From the NCBI GenBank assembly GCA_002498375.1, contig DAHC01000011.1, forward strand, positions 61,649-125,648: DNA of 64,000 bases. The letters are read 5' to 3'. The number at the start of each line of letters is the position of its first letter. The stretch's first letter is position 1. The notes under the pieces were generated by a model. That model searched no databases. It saw only the letters and a program-made list of their open reading frames with translations, and was not told where the DNA came from. This DNA comes from Methanocorpusculum sp. UBA424 (GTDB taxonomy: Archaea > Halobacteriota > Methanomicrobia > Methanomicrobiales > Methanocorpusculaceae). The translations under genes and the position numbers were made by a program. Positions 1 to 8,491 of the stretch are shown piece by piece.

Positions 1-612
1 CATCTTGGCAAGGCGTTTTTTCAGCGCAGCAACGATCAGTTCGTCATCGAAATGCACCAGCATGGTCTCGCACTGAGGACAGGCGAAGTTGGTCATCATT
101 GCATTATTGAAAGTCGTCGTGATACCGCAGTTTTTGCATTGATAGAAGTCGTTTGCCTCATCGTATCTCAGACGTCCCGCAAGTTTTCCTGCTGCGACCT
201 CCATCTCGTTGCGCAGAACCATGTTCATATGATCCATACGCATAAGCCACAGATACGTCAGCCAACCGGTCTCATTATTTTTGATCCTGCGGTATTCCGC
301 AAGACGGTGTTCATATAAATTATAGAGCGTGTGACGAACCGAGTTCAGATTGATCCCTGTTATTTCGGCGATCTCCTCGTCACTGCGTTCCGCTTCGATG
401 AGTTCCTCATCGGAACGTTTGGATTCGGCAAGGAACCGTGCTTTATCGGCTGCCTTGAGATCTTCACTGCTCAGCTTTTCCTCCACCCATCTGCGTGCGT
501 ATGATATATCAGACCAGCGGCGAAGGAGTTCCAAACCCTCTTCCCCGACCAGTTTGAGCAGATATTGATAGATTGCCGGATTCCCGAGTTGCTCTTCTGT
601 GATGACCGTCAT
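1..612 (-). CDS. tfe: Transcription factor E (TFE alpha), C-terminal end cut by window edge
   Basis: Archaeal counterpart of TFIIE-alpha; it helps TBP/TFB-dependent RNA polymerase open the promoter. Reading from ATG at 612, 204 codons are open and no stop is reached before base 1, so the gene continues outside the window. The N-terminal half is the extended winged helix, beginning [20 protein letters not shown] and containing a predicted recognition helix around ITGINLNSVRHTLYNLYEH. A zinc ribbon follows, with CKNC and CPQC pairs. The start ATG overlaps the TGA of the upstream ATP-grasp gene (ATGA), which indicates co-transcription and translational coupling. Identity rests on order of domains and family-typical residues; the missing C-terminus cannot be judged. 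Confidence 0.93.
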   Translation of the reverse strand, partial: MTVITEEQLGNPAIYQYLLKLVGEEGLELLRRWSDISYARRWVEEKLSSEDLKAADKARFLAESKRSDEELIEAERSDEEIAEITGINLNSVRHTLYNLYEHRLAEYRRIKNNETGWLTYLWLMRMDHMNMVLRNEMEVAAGKLAGRLRYDEANDFYQCKNCGITTTFNNAMMTNFACPQCETMLVHFDDELIVAALKKRLAKM

Positions 613-1682
613 TCCTTAATAAGTTGGAGCGCATCCCTAATATGTTTATCCAGCGAGGAGAACGCCTCTTCGCGGGTGGTACCCGACCCGGTTACGGAAA
701 ACATAACTTCTCCTTCTTCGAAGGAGGTGCCCGGATACGGAATGTCGGTGATCGTGCTGCGCAGAGCGGACATTTCTTTTTGGATCGTGATGGGACGTGG
801 GGCGGCGAGGATCCGCCTGACCGCAAAACAGACCGGATTCGGGCGTTTTTCCGGCAGGATGCCCAGGCAGGCATCGGCGTGCAGGGAAAAAAGGTTGATC
901 CCAAGCGCCTTTTCCACCGTCTCGACCGTTCCCTGAAACCGCGGATTTATTTCGATCGCATAGGCCTCGTCATCGGTCAAAACAAAGTCCACCCCGACCG
1001 AACCAACACAGCCGCTTGCAGCCACGATCTTCTCCGCAAGCTCCATCATTCGGTCAGCAAGAGGATGTCTGCAGGGAGTAAGTGAGCCGGAGAAAGCATA
1101 GGCGCAGGAGTCGCCGCCCCTGAGGATCTGCTCGTTTGCACAGAGAGCAAGGGCCGCATCTCCGGTCCCAAGGCACGAGACGCTTGCCGGCTGGCCGTCG
1201 ATCGGTTCCTGCGCCATGCAGGGAAGATGCTCCACGAACTCTTCCCAGGCTTCGCGTTCCTCGTCTGAGTGAACACAGGCATTTCGCCACCCGCCGGCTC
1301 CAGATAAGGTCTTCATCATTGCCGGATACTCGCCAGGACCAAGTCTGCGGGGGACCGGGACGCCGATCTCCTCAAAAAAGTCCTGGGTCTTTTCCTTGTC
1401 CATGAACCGTTCCGCGATATGTGCGGGAGTTCCAAGCCTGTTCTCAATATCGAGAAGTTCCGCGCCGGATGTGGTAACGACATGGTCGATGTCATACGTC
1501 TCCAGCATCTCTTCAACAGCAAACGGCAGTTCATCCAGTTCATCGAAGGCGAGATGATCTTTTGTGTACCAGATCAGATCCTGATCGCAGAAATGGTCAA
1601 CAGCATATACGTCATAACCGGCACGGGCTGCCGAGGCGGCAACGTGGCGGGTCGTATATCCGGCGACAAGAACACTCTTCAT
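609..1682 (-). CDS. ATP-grasp family carboligase-like enzyme (COG2232 type)
   Basis: A 357-residue protein of the ATP-grasp superfamily. Residues 1-90 form a Rossmann-like pre-ATP-grasp domain starting [20 protein letters not shown]. The ATP-grasp fold follows, with [13 protein letters not shown] at about 157-169 and the metal-binding EINPRFQG at about 244-251. Such enzymes join a carboxylate to an amine or thiol with ATP, but the substrate cannot be read from sequence. COG2232-like proteins are widespread in methanogens and not well characterised. The gene starts inside the end of the aTrm56 gene and overlaps the tfe start, so it is part of a four-gene operon of transcription and tRNA functions. 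A role in RNA or coenzyme modification would be a guess. Confidence 0.75.
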   Translation of the reverse strand: MKSVLVAGYTTRHVAASAARAGYDVYAVDHFCDQDLIWYTKDHLAFDELDELPFAVEEMLETYDIDHVVTTSGAELLDIENRLGTPAHIAERFMDKEKTQDFFEEIGVPVPRRLGPGEYPAMMKTLSGAGGWRNACVHSDEEREAWEEFVEHLPCMAQEPIDGQPASVSCLGTGDAALALCANEQILRGGDSCAYAFSGSLTPCRHPLADRMMELAEKIVAASGCVGSVGVDFVLTDDEAYAIEINPRFQGTVETVEKALGINLFSLHADACLGILPEKRPNPVCFAVRRILAAPRPITIQKEMSALRSTITDIPYPGTSFEEGEVMFSVTGSGTTREEAFSSLDKHIRDALQLIKE

Positions 1683-2233
1683 ATTGTTTCTTGGTCGTGT
1701 TCGTGTTTGATCGTGGTCTTTCCAATCTTTGTCGGCAGGACTTCAAGCTCAGCGTCCGGAAATGCAAGGTCAAGTTCCTTTCCTTCATAGAGATGATCCA
1801 GACAAAGGGCAAGAGCGGATATCTCTGAGTGGGGCTGATTTGCGACGGCAACATTGTAGTCGGCAAGTTCATACAGATCGCCCGGGACTTTTTCCGCACC
1901 GACGACGATCAGGACCTTCTCTTCCTTTCTGATATCTGCGATGACGTCCTGAAGCCGAAGACCGTACATCGTCAGGTGGACGACTTTGCCGCCGCTCTTT
2001 TTGAACTGGTTGATGCAGGACTTCCATTTGACATTGTTTTCGCAGAAGAAGGTTCCGCCGAACCGGGTCGCTACATCGGTGATACTGTCGGCGACCTTTG
2101 CATCGTCGGCCGCCAGATACATACCGCTCGCCCCAAGAGCACGCGAGCTTAAACCGACATGGGTGGTGACACGCTGATCCCTTTCGGGACGGTGTCCTAT
2201 TCTGAGGATATAGGATTCGGGTTTGAGATTCAT
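1679..2233 (-). CDS. tRNA (cytidine(56)-2'-O)-methyltransferase, aTrm56
   Basis: SPOUT-class methylase that puts a 2'-O-methyl group on C56 in the T-loop of archaeal tRNAs using AdoMet. The 184-residue protein has the family start [23 protein letters not shown] (split over residues 6-28) and the cofactor knot motifs VGAEKVP at 111-117 and [11 protein letters not shown] at 132-142. Length is normal for the family. Its stop overlaps the start of the ATP-grasp gene, and its own ATG at 2233 overlaps the end of the small winged-helix gene upstream, so the four genes look like one transcript. The family is archaea-specific, replacing a C/D-box guide in some crenarchaea. Assignment is confident. Confidence 0.93.
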   Translation of the reverse strand: MNLKPESYILRIGHRPERDQRVTTHVGLSSRALGASGMYLAADDAKVADSITDVATRFGGTFFCENNVKWKSCINQFKKSGGKVVHLTMYGLRLQDVIADIRKEEKVLIVVGAEKVPGDLYELADYNVAVANQPHSEISALALCLDHLYEGKELDLAFPDAELEVLPTKIGKTTIKHEHDQETI

Positions 2234-2496
2234 TTTCGTACCTTGATGATGCCGTCTTCAATGTAGATGTCGGAGGATGTGTGCTGGATTTCGTTCATCA
2301 TCAATATATCGGTGATCGAGAGAGCACAGACAACCTCGCCTTTTACATGGATAAGACAGGCTTTTTGGAGGCGTGCAAGAGATGCCCTGATTTCATCATC
2401 AGAGAATCCGGACTGTTCCGCAAGCTCGGCGATCGTCCGCGTTTCATTCTCCGGGATCATATGAAACAGTGTCCAGTCCACGTCCTCATTTCTCAT
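2230..2496 (-). CDS. Small winged-helix DNA-binding protein
   Basis: 88 residues. Residues 5-60 read as a winged helix: [20 protein letters not shown], then a recognition-helix candidate [18 protein letters not shown]. The C-terminal tail is a short beta-rich segment ([14 protein letters not shown]). No ligand or metal-binding domain is present. It is the first gene of the minus-strand operon with aTrm56, the ATP-grasp enzyme and TFE, overlapping aTrm56 by four bases. It is probably a transcription-related or tRNA-related accessory protein, but its target is unknown. The region upstream (2497-2563) is shared with a divergent gene and should hold the promoters of both. Confidence 0.75.
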   Translation of the reverse strand: MRNEDVDWTLFHMIPENETRTIAELAEQSGFSDDEIRASLARLQKACLIHVKGEVVCALSITDILMMNEIQHTSSDIYIEDGIIKVRK

Positions 2497-2563
2497 GTCC
2501 TAACAATTAGGAAGAGATAGACATTATACTTTATTGATTCACGCAACAGAAAAGTACAACGTA

Positions 2564-2971
2564 ATGGCATATACCTCCACCTCGGATCTTGACTCGCTTG
2601 CCGATGAACTCTACGAAGCATCGGGGGACGATGACTTCAGACTCGCCGAACTCCTTCGTCAGCTCCCCAAAGAGACGGCGGTCCGGCTCTGCACATCGAA
2701 TCTTACCAATGCCCTGCAGACATACATCTATGCATTTGAGGAGGAACCGGAGATCGAGATTTATGAACGCCTGCTGCTCCAGCCCTCTTCGCAGATCACG
2801 CGCGGGATCAAAATCGCAAATGTGGAGCTCGCCGAGATCATCTTCGGATTCGATAAAAAAAGCTCGCTGTTTTTCATAGCAGTTTGGGATGGAGAAAAGT
2901 TCCTCAAAGCATTTTCCGGTCCAGGATCATACTGGGAAGCGGTGAAGTATGCAAAAGAGATGTCCGCCTAA
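2564..2971 (+). CDS. Conserved-looking hypothetical protein, 135 residues
   Basis: I do not recognise this protein. It is acidic and helical in its first half (a DDDFRLAELLRQLPKETAVR segment) and ends with a compact beta-rich part containing SLFFIAVWDGEKFLKAFSG. No cysteines pair up as a metal site and there is no signal peptide or membrane segment. An in-frame TTG exists at 2534, but the ATG at 2564 (MAYTSTSD) is preferred because the upstream ten codons lie in the probable promoter region. It is divergent from the winged-helix/aTrm56 operon and convergent with the UPF0280 gene, whose stop it touches. Codon use looks like its neighbours, so it is probably a native gene. Confidence 0.6.
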   Translation: MAYTSTSDLDSLADELYEASGDDDFRLAELLRQLPKETAVRLCTSNLTNALQTYIYAFEEEPEIEIYERLLLQPSSQITRGIKIANVELAEIIFGFDKKSSLFFIAVWDGEKFLKAFSGPGSYWEAVKYAKEMSA

Positions 2972-3678
2972 CCTTTCGTGATCAGATCATAGCTGACATG
3001 TGCCGGCACGATCGCGGGCAGACTCCCCCACCTGCCGATCCAGTCCCCGATCACTGCATACACGGCGAAGACGGATGACCCTTCAACTTTTTTCATTACC
3101 TCGTCGAAGTTTTCCGGCGTGAGGATATTGCACAGGCTGGTAGCCCACGCATCCGCCTTTGCAGGATCATGGGAAAAACAGGTCACTAAGTCTGCGGTCC
3201 CAAACGAGACCGAAGGTCCGACGGTCGCTGACGAGGTGCATATACCGAGGATCTCTGTCTGCGGAGGAATGATAAATGCTAACTTTCCCGAAGATGGGGC
3301 GGAGCCTGCATAGATTCCGACCCGCAGCTCCCGATCTGAAAACAGCACGATATCCCCGCCGTTGTCGATCAATCCAAAGGAGGCTCCCGTGTTCTTCATC
3401 GACTTGATGCCGGCCCAGCCGATTGTTGCCGCAACGGCAGCCATAGGGCCGACATCCGCCTCGAACGATGCATCAGCCATCTGCCGGACCGATTCCGGCG
3501 CTTCTGCAGGGGCAGAGACAGGACTGTAACTCATCTGAAAAAAGGGATCAGTCAGGAGATGCTCCTCAAGACCGGTCCGGGCCGCGATCATTCCTTCCTT
3601 TGCCGCTTCGATGTGAGAGGTATCATCGGCAAGAATCGTGGTGATCGTTTCACGGTACGCGAACTTCTCGCGGATCAT
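2968..3678 (-). CDS. UPF0280 / COG2122 ApbE-like protein, homocysteine biosynthesis
   Basis: A 236-residue UPF0280 family member, beginning MIREKFAYRETITTILADD, with the family-typical DVGPMAAVAATIG and NGGDIVL stretches. The fold is related to the flavin-binding protein ApbE. In methanogens COG2122 proteins are genetically linked to the pathway that turns aspartate semialdehyde plus sulfide into homocysteine, together with DUF39 and NIL-ferredoxin proteins; here all three lie in one operon. I place the start at ATG 3678, overlapping the TAA of the ferredoxin gene. The 21 extra in-frame codons to 3741 overlap that gene's cysteine cluster and are not family-like. The exact biochemical step of this member is not established. 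Confidence 0.85.
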   Translation of the reverse strand: MIREKFAYRETITTILADDTSHIEAAKEGMIAARTGLEEHLLTDPFFQMSYSPVSAPAEAPESVRQMADASFEADVGPMAAVAATIGWAGIKSMKNTGASFGLIDNGGDIVLFSDRELRVGIYAGSAPSSGKLAFIIPPQTEILGICTSSATVGPSVSFGTADLVTCFSHDPAKADAWATSLCNILTPENFDEVMKKVEGSSVFAVYAVIGDWIGRWGSLPAIVPAHVSYDLITKG

Positions 3679-4064
3679 TACTTCTGAATACTTAAGGCAC
3701 GCTGCGGGCAGTAGGTCGCACATCTGCCGCAGAGGACACACCGGTCCGATTCGACGACGAGCTGCCAGTTTTCATCAAAGGAGAACACCTGTTTTTGACA
3801 GATGCTGATGCACAGACCGCAGTCCACACAGTCCGTACGGTTGTGGGAAACCGCATCCTTTTGAATGCGGATAGAGACACCTTTTCTGGTAAGGGCCGCG
3901 ATGAATTTACCTGCATCCCTGTCATCTACATCGAGAAGTGCCCAGCCCTCATCCCCGTCGATAAGGGCGCGTTCCACATTCACCATCACACCGGACCGAA
4001 GGATGGCGGCCGCGATGTTTGGATACTGGACCCCGTCCGAATCGAACTCGACCATCAGTTTCAT
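3678..4064 (-). CDS. NIL domain plus two [4Fe-4S] clusters, homocysteine biosynthesis ferredoxin
   Basis: 128 residues. Residues 1-72 form a NIL domain (ligand-binding fold also found in methionine transporters). The rest is a 2x[4Fe-4S] ferredoxin, with cysteines at 79, 82, 85, 89 and 109, 112, 115, 119. In Methanosarcina, the homologue works with the DUF39 protein to build homocysteine from aspartate semialdehyde and sulfide, probably supplying electrons for reduction of a sulfur-linked intermediate. The ATG at 4064 overlaps the stop of the DUF39 gene by four bases, and the next gene starts in its stop codon, so translation of the three is coupled. All eight cluster cysteines are intact. 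Confidence 0.92.
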   Translation of the reverse strand: MKLMVEFDSDGVQYPNIAAAILRSGVMVNVERALIDGDEGWALLDVDDRDAGKFIAALTRKGVSIRIQKDAVSHNRTDCVDCGLCISICQKQVFSFDENWQLVVESDRCVLCGRCATYCPQRALSIQK

Positions 4065-5569
4065 CTTCGTCCCCTCCCGCCGACAAGATCTCCAAGATCA
4101 TAGGAGTTGAGCATGCCGAGGATATGCCGGGATGCATCAATCACGACAAGGGCCCCGATGTTGTGCTGCTGAAGGGTGCGTGCGGCAAAGTCCACCGGCG
4201 CGTCAGGAGCAATCGTGATGACGTTTTTGGTCATGATCTCGGACACGGTCATATCCTGCTCATCGTTTGCAAAAGCTTTGGAAACATCGTAGGTCGTAAC
4301 GATACCAATCAGCCGGTTCTCCGCATCGATCACCGGCAGATGGTTTGTCTCGCCTTTCAGAAGCCGTTTGGCAGCTTCCTTGACGCTCTCCTGTCCCGTG
4401 ATGGTCACAAAAGTCGACACCATCATCTCGTTCACATGATAGACATACCCCTTCTCCGCCATGGGTTTGTTTCTCTTCTGGGAATCGATCGGCCTGGAGG
4501 CCAGCGCCATCGTAAAAGAGCCGTTTTCGATCCGGCTCTTCAGTTCGGCAGCGACCTCACGTGCCTTCTTGTAACTGGAGAGCGGGGAACAGCGGACCTC
4601 TTCGCCGTCGATTTCAACAGAGCCGCTTTTGAGTTCGGCATAGGTGACCTCGCGGATCACGGGTCTGTCCCGAAACGGCGTTCCGTAATCGACGATGCTT
4701 GTCTTCAGATCCTCGTCGCGGACCGCAGTGTGCTTCACAATCTCCTCGTTTAAGAGAGGGATCGGGATACCCACACCGACGTACATTGTCACGCCGTATC
4801 CGGTCATAGTGGCGGCTCGGATAAAATCAGGAGACATATCTTTCATATTTCCGGAGGTCATGAGGGTCCCAAACCCGGATCCGGGAGAAGACTGCGTGCC
4901 TTCTCCGACAACTACACCGTTTGCTCCGCCGATAAAAATCGGAGTGCCGGATCCGATCACCGATAAGGTAGGGTCGTTTGGAAGAGGGGAGAGACACCCG
5001 GCTCCCGAGTAGGTGATATTTCGGTGGGAAGGCAGAAGATAGCCCATATAGGTTTTTATTGCCCGGTCGCTCATATTCACAGCTGCATTATAGGATTGAT
5101 ACGAGTTTCGCGGGTTGACCATGATTGCCTGATTCAGTTCACCAATGGTAAATTCGTTGGTTATTGATGTTCTCGGGTAGCAGTCGGTTCCTTTCGCCCG
5201 GGCATGGAGTTCCACTGACTTGCCGGAGATCAGATCTTCGATGACATGGGCCCCTCCGTATTCCGCGTTCCGCGTGGTAGACTCCTGGGTTGCCCCGATA
5301 TAACAGTCGACGGCTGCAACGCCTGCATAGGCCTCGACGTTATTCAGCCACATTTTTTCCATTCTTATTGGGATTTCGGGGTGGCCGAAGTTCAAAAAAG
5401 CTCCGGAAGAGCACATCGCGCCGAAAGTACCGGTGGTGACCACGTCCACTTCTCGAAGTGCCCCGGTAACGCCGAGTTCGTCGACGATATCCGGCATCTC
5501 TTCAGCGCTGACCACACGGACACTTCCATCACGAATACGTTCATTTATTTCGTCGATGGATTTGTACAT
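4061..5569 (-). CDS. DUF39 (COG1900) homocysteine synthase-like protein with CBS pair
   Basis: 502 residues. DUF39 occupies about residues 1-370 and a pair of CBS domains about 382-495. Known methanogen homologues are required for homocysteine synthesis from aspartate semialdehyde; two cysteines considered important there appear to correspond to C53 (in TFGAMCSSGAF) and C130 (in KGTDCYPR). The C-terminal CBS pair suggests adenosyl-ligand control, AdoMet being an attractive candidate as end product, though this is inference. It heads the operon DUF39, NIL-ferredoxin, UPF0280. A TATA-like ATATAAATAATATTT lies just upstream of the ATG near 5569-5583 on the minus strand, so the message may have a very short leader. 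Confidence 0.92.
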   Translation of the reverse strand: MYKSIDEINERIRDGSVRVVSAEEMPDIVDELGVTGALREVDVVTTGTFGAMCSSGAFLNFGHPEIPIRMEKMWLNNVEAYAGVAAVDCYIGATQESTTRNAEYGGAHVIEDLISGKSVELHARAKGTDCYPRTSITNEFTIGELNQAIMVNPRNSYQSYNAAVNMSDRAIKTYMGYLLPSHRNITYSGAGCLSPLPNDPTLSVIGSGTPIFIGGANGVVVGEGTQSSPGSGFGTLMTSGNMKDMSPDFIRAATMTGYGVTMYVGVGIPIPLLNEEIVKHTAVRDEDLKTSIVDYGTPFRDRPVIREVTYAELKSGSVEIDGEEVRCSPLSSYKKAREVAAELKSRIENGSFTMALASRPIDSQKRNKPMAEKGYVYHVNEMMVSTFVTITGQESVKEAAKRLLKGETNHLPVIDAENRLIGIVTTYDVSKAFANDEQDMTVSEIMTKNVITIAPDAPVDFAARTLQQHNIGALVVIDASRHILGMLNSYDLGDLVGGRGRR

Positions 5570-5609
5570 ATAAATAATATTTAATCCCGTTCATCCTATA
5601 TAAATGGCG

Positions 5610-5984
5610 TTATATTGGGTGTGGATAATCCTGTTTTGCCCGAATTACTGCTCGGATTCCGCCGCGGGGATTTGGGACATCACCGACATACCGCGGTATG
5701 AGATGAAGGTGGGCATGCATTATCGTCTGGCCGGCTGCCTCCCCACAGTTCACCCCGATGTTGTATCCCGCAGGCGCGTAAATTGGGTCCAGATATTCTT
5801 TGGCGCGTCCAATAAGTTCGCTTACTGCCGCATGCTCTTCTGGAGTGAGATCGAACCAGGATGATACATGACGGCGGGGAATAATAAGGACATGACCCGG
5901 CGAAACCGGGTACATATCATATTTGACATATGCGAGGGCATTCCCAAACAGGGGTGTGTCCACTTCGCAGAACGGACAGATCAT
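5610..5984 (-). CDS. HIT family nucleotide hydrolase/transferase
   Basis: 124 residues with the histidine-triad signature HAHLHLIPR at 90-98, and the zinc-binding CPFC (3-6) with downstream histidine typical of the HIT/Hint branch. HIT proteins hydrolyse AMP linked to amines, lysine or other groups; the physiological substrate is not deducible. Its start overlaps the last codons of the archaeosortase gene by four bases, so the two are co-transcribed. This neighbourhood may simply reflect compact gene packing. The 40 bases between its stop and the DUF39 start form the small promoter gap for the downstream operon. Confidence 0.92.
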   Translation of the reverse strand: MICPFCEVDTPLFGNALAYVKYDMYPVSPGHVLIIPRRHVSSWFDLTPEEHAAVSELIGRAKEYLDPIYAPAGYNIGVNCGEAAGQTIMHAHLHLIPRYVGDVPNPRGGIRAVIRAKQDYPHPI

Positions 5985-6841
5985 ACGTTTTTCCGCGTTC
6001 CTTTGCCGAGCATCGACCGGATATCGTCTCTGTAAATGAACAGGATATCACGGATGTTGCTGATCAGACCGGGTGAGAACTTGAAGAGGAGGTAGGCGAT
6101 CACGAGAATGAGAAGGAACGCCGCCCCTTCGCAGATAACATTGTGCGACCAGAAAAAGCTTGCATATCCGGGAATCGTCGGGTGAGCCAGCTCGTCTTCG
6201 AACCAGGGGAACCACTGCCCGAAGTAGGCCATGATGACGAAAACGTTCCTAAAGATGTTGATGATAAATATCGGCACGGAAACCAGAATCGTAAGCCCGA
6301 TCTTCTGCGCTAAGGAGGTTTTGGTGAGGGCTATCACGCCTAAAAGGATCGCGATCGCGGTAATCCCGGTGCACCCGAGAACGATCTGATCCATATATCC
6401 GTATGTCTGATCCGGGACGAGCCATACCGATTCGAACATATTCCAATCAGCCATGATGTATGGAAAACCGATAATATTGAACACCTGCTGGATACAAAAC
6501 ACTACGATCGAGATGAGCCAGTCGCCGAGTTGAGTGAACACGGCAAACGGGGCATAGACGATCCCGCAGATAGCAGCCGCGTAGGTGAGTCTGAGAATAT
6601 GCTGGTCCCGGATGAGCAGACGTTTGACGGTGATATATACGAGCGGGATTCCGACGATGACCAGTATCGGGTAGAAGATGTTTCCCTCTTCAAAAAGGCC
6701 CGGAAGCATAAGCAGGAAGCTGAGTTCCAGCATGATCCATCCGGTTATCGCGGTATATTTGTCATATTTTCCAGGAATCAGCGTGAAAAGAAATGCGACC
6801 AGACTGATGATTAATGTGCAGACTATCAGAGTATCCAGCAT
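5981..6841 (-). CDS. artA: Archaeosortase A-like transpeptidase
   Basis: A 286-residue polytopic membrane protein of the exosortase/archaeosortase superfamily, with roughly seven to eight hydrophobic segments. The invariant catalytic residues are visible: Cys157 in LGCTGITAI, Arg198 in NIFRNVFVI and His233 in FWSHNVICE. Archaeosortase A removes the C-terminal PGF-CTERM anchor of surface glycoproteins and links them to an archaeal lipid. No PGF-CTERM substrate was found among the proteins in this window. It is divergent from the TFS gene across about 100 bases and overlaps the HIT gene. Identity as an archaeosortase is firm; assignment to subclass A is by resemblance. Confidence 0.88.
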   Translation of the reverse strand: MLDTLIVCTLIISLVAFLFTLIPGKYDKYTAITGWIMLELSFLLMLPGLFEEGNIFYPILVIVGIPLVYITVKRLLIRDQHILRLTYAAAICGIVYAPFAVFTQLGDWLISIVVFCIQQVFNIIGFPYIMADWNMFESVWLVPDQTYGYMDQIVLGCTGITAIAILLGVIALTKTSLAQKIGLTILVSVPIFIINIFRNVFVIMAYFGQWFPWFEDELAHPTIPGYASFFWSHNVICEGAAFLLILVIAYLLFKFSPGLISNIRDILFIYRDDIRSMLGKGTRKNV

Positions 6842-6943
6842 ATCGATGCATATTGGTTGGACATGGTTGGATAAATGGGTTTGCCAGTCGAACCTGTTGG
6901 TTTCATAAGGCTATTTAATATTGAAAAACCAATAGTGTATTCT

Positions 6944-7264
6944 ATGATGTTCTGCCCAACATGCGGGAAGCTGATGAAATCAAAGGACGGCCAGTTATGC
7001 TGTTCAAAATGTGGATATTCCGAAACCATCACCGCCGAAAATAAGGAGCAGATGAAAAAAGTCGCGTACATGCAGGAAAACGACATTCTGATCGTGGAAG
7101 AAGGCGCGGATATCGGAACCAAACCAACAATCGCCATCAAATGTCCAAACTGCGGTCACGGCATTGCCGAGTGGTGGCTCCGCCAGTTACGCAGTGCTGA
7201 TGAATCCGAAGTAAGATTCTTCCGCTGCACGAAATGCAAACATACCTGGCGTGAATACGATTAA
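6944..7264 (+). CDS. Transcription elongation factor TFS
   Basis: 106 residues, the archaeal TFIIS-like cleavage factor that rescues backtracked RNA polymerase. The N-terminal zinc ribbon starts MMFCPTCGKLMKS and continues with CSKCG; the C-terminal ribbon has CPNCGHG, the catalytic acidic pair in LRSADESEVRFF and CTKCKHTW. The reading frame opens earlier (6875), but the family start and the ATG-ATG at 6944 place the true N-terminus here. An AT-rich CTATTTAATATTG about 25-35 bases upstream looks like the TATA box. A T-rich stretch at about 7270-7288 follows the stop and could terminate the message. All metal and catalytic residues are present. Confidence 0.95.
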   Translation: MMFCPTCGKLMKSKDGQLCCSKCGYSETITAENKEQMKKVAYMQENDILIVEEGADIGTKPTIAIKCPNCGHGIAEWWLRQLRSADESEVRFFRCTKCKHTWREYD

Positions 7265-7269
7265 GCATA

Positions 7270-7288
7270 TTTTCTCCCTCTTTTTTTA
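7270..7288 (+). terminator. T-rich terminator after TFS
   Basis: The sequence after the TFS stop contains TTTTCTCCCTC followed by seven T residues, without a strong hairpin. Archaeal RNA polymerase commonly terminates at such U-tracts, so this probably ends the TFS message before the tbp1 promoter. Confidence 0.5.
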
Positions 7289-7305
7289 AGCAGGCTACAC
7301 GAGTA

Positions 7306-7313
7306 TTTATATA
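7306..7313 (+). promoter_or_regulatory. TATA box of tbp1
   Basis: TTTATATA lies with its centre about 28 bases before the ATG of the first TATA-binding protein gene (7337). In archaea transcription begins about 25 bases after the box, so the tbp1 message is probably leaderless or nearly so; no ribosome-binding site is visible in the gap. Confidence 0.7.
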
Positions 7314-7336
7314 CTAACCTGTATTAACTTATAAAT

Positions 7337-7906
7337 ATGTCAAACCTTCCCGAAGACTCGCTGAAGATTGAGAATATTGTTGCATCAACCAAGGTGAATG
7401 ACAGTCTGGACCTTGTGGCGCTCGCCGCCCAGATTCCGGGAGCGGAATATAATAAACAGCGTTTCCCAGGAGTCGTCCTGCGCATGCAGAATCCTAAGAT
7501 CGCGGCCCTGGTTTTCGGATCGGGTAAAGTCGTTCTAACCGGTGCCAAAAGTCTTGAAAATCTTACCAAAGGCCTGGAATATCTTGTCACCCTGCTCAAG
7601 GATCTCAAAATCGAGATTCTGGACAACCCGACCTATACCGTTCAAAACATTGTCACATCAGCCGACCTTGGAAGCCGCATCAATCTCAACAAAATCGCGA
7701 TGAGCTTCAATCTGGACAAGATCGAGTACGAACCCGAGCAGTTTCCTGGCCTTGTCTACCGGCTCGATGACCCGAAAGTGGTCGTTCTGCTCTTCGGTTC
7801 GGGAAAACTGATCATCACCGGCGGAAAGAAAACGGCCGATGCAAAAAAGGCGGTCAAAAAGATCTACGATGATCTGATCTCTCTCAAACTTCTGCAGATA
7901 GAATAA
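7337..7906 (+). CDS. tbp: TATA-box binding protein, first copy
   Basis: 189 residues with the two-fold repeat of the TBP saddle. Repeat one runs from about SLKIENIVAS to residue 95 and repeat two from about YTVQNIVTSADL to 185. Each carries the R-F-P/Q-F-P-G-(V/L)-V-x-R and LVFGSGK/LLFGSGK type motifs that contact the minor groove. It recruits TFB and RNA polymerase to promoters. A second, diverged copy lies at 12011-12577, so this genome has at least two TBPs. This copy ends KLLQIE, without a long acidic tail. Its message appears leaderless given the close TATA box. Confidence 0.95.
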   Translation: MSNLPEDSLKIENIVASTKVNDSLDLVALAAQIPGAEYNKQRFPGVVLRMQNPKIAALVFGSGKVVLTGAKSLENLTKGLEYLVTLLKDLKIEILDNPTYTVQNIVTSADLGSRINLNKIAMSFNLDKIEYEPEQFPGLVYRLDDPKVVVLLFGSGKLIITGGKKTADAKKAVKKIYDDLISLKLLQIE

Positions 7907-7979
7907 CCAATACTGATTTTCACTCTGTTTTTTTGTATTTTTCGCCGAGGCGAGTTGAGGCTTGAAAAAATTCAGGGAG

Positions 7980-8438
7980 TTAACCCTGATAGGTGACTTC
8001 GAGACTGCCGTGGGCAATGGTTTTACCGTCTCGGAGTGCCTCGATCACTTCATCCATTTTGGCATTTGCCGGAATGACCAGTTGTTCGACCCTTCCAAAC
8101 ACCTGGAACAAAAGCCGGTCGGTGATCCCGAGACCCGGAGAGGGGCCGTGCCAGGCATGCTCGCCGAAGTCGTTGAGTCCCTGAACGGCGGGGAACGGGA
8201 ACTTCGGAGCAGGGCCGGCGTCGTATCCCGGCGGGATGTAGCCGACAGATGGGATGTTCCAGACCGACCAGATGCATTTGTAATTCTCGCTGCCGGATTT
8301 ATTCTGGACGATCAAGCTTACATACTGAACCTCTTTGGGTACACCCAGAAGTTCGATCTTCGGAGAGATGTTTCCTCCGTTAAAGGTACTCGACGCAGTC
8401 AGGCCATGAGTTCCTACATGAATGGTGATAGTGTCCAT
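7980..8438 (-). CDS. PEBP (YbhB/YbcL) family protein
   Basis: 152 residues. The fold is that of phosphatidylethanolamine-binding proteins of the bacterial/archaeal YbhB type. Family signs are the start TITVHVG-like strand, SSTFNGGNISPKIEL, then W-S-V-W-N-I-P and the late GHAWHGPSPG-like stretch GEHAWHGPSPG. These cytosolic proteins bind small anionic ligands; some act as kinase inhibitors in other organisms, but the archaeal role is unknown. No signal peptide is visible. It is divergent from the RNase HI-TrmO gene, with about 50 bases between the starts, and convergent with tbp1. Confidence 0.85.
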   Translation of the reverse strand: MDTITIHVGTHGLTASSTFNGGNISPKIELLGVPKEVQYVSLIVQNKSGSENYKCIWSVWNIPSVGYIPPGYDAGPAPKFPFPAVQGLNDFGEHAWHGPSPGLGITDRLLFQVFGRVEQLVIPANAKMDEVIEALRDGKTIAHGSLEVTYQG

Positions 8439-8491
8439 GATTTATACTCAGACAGGCACATTAATTAAAGTATAGGTCGAGTTACTAATTC

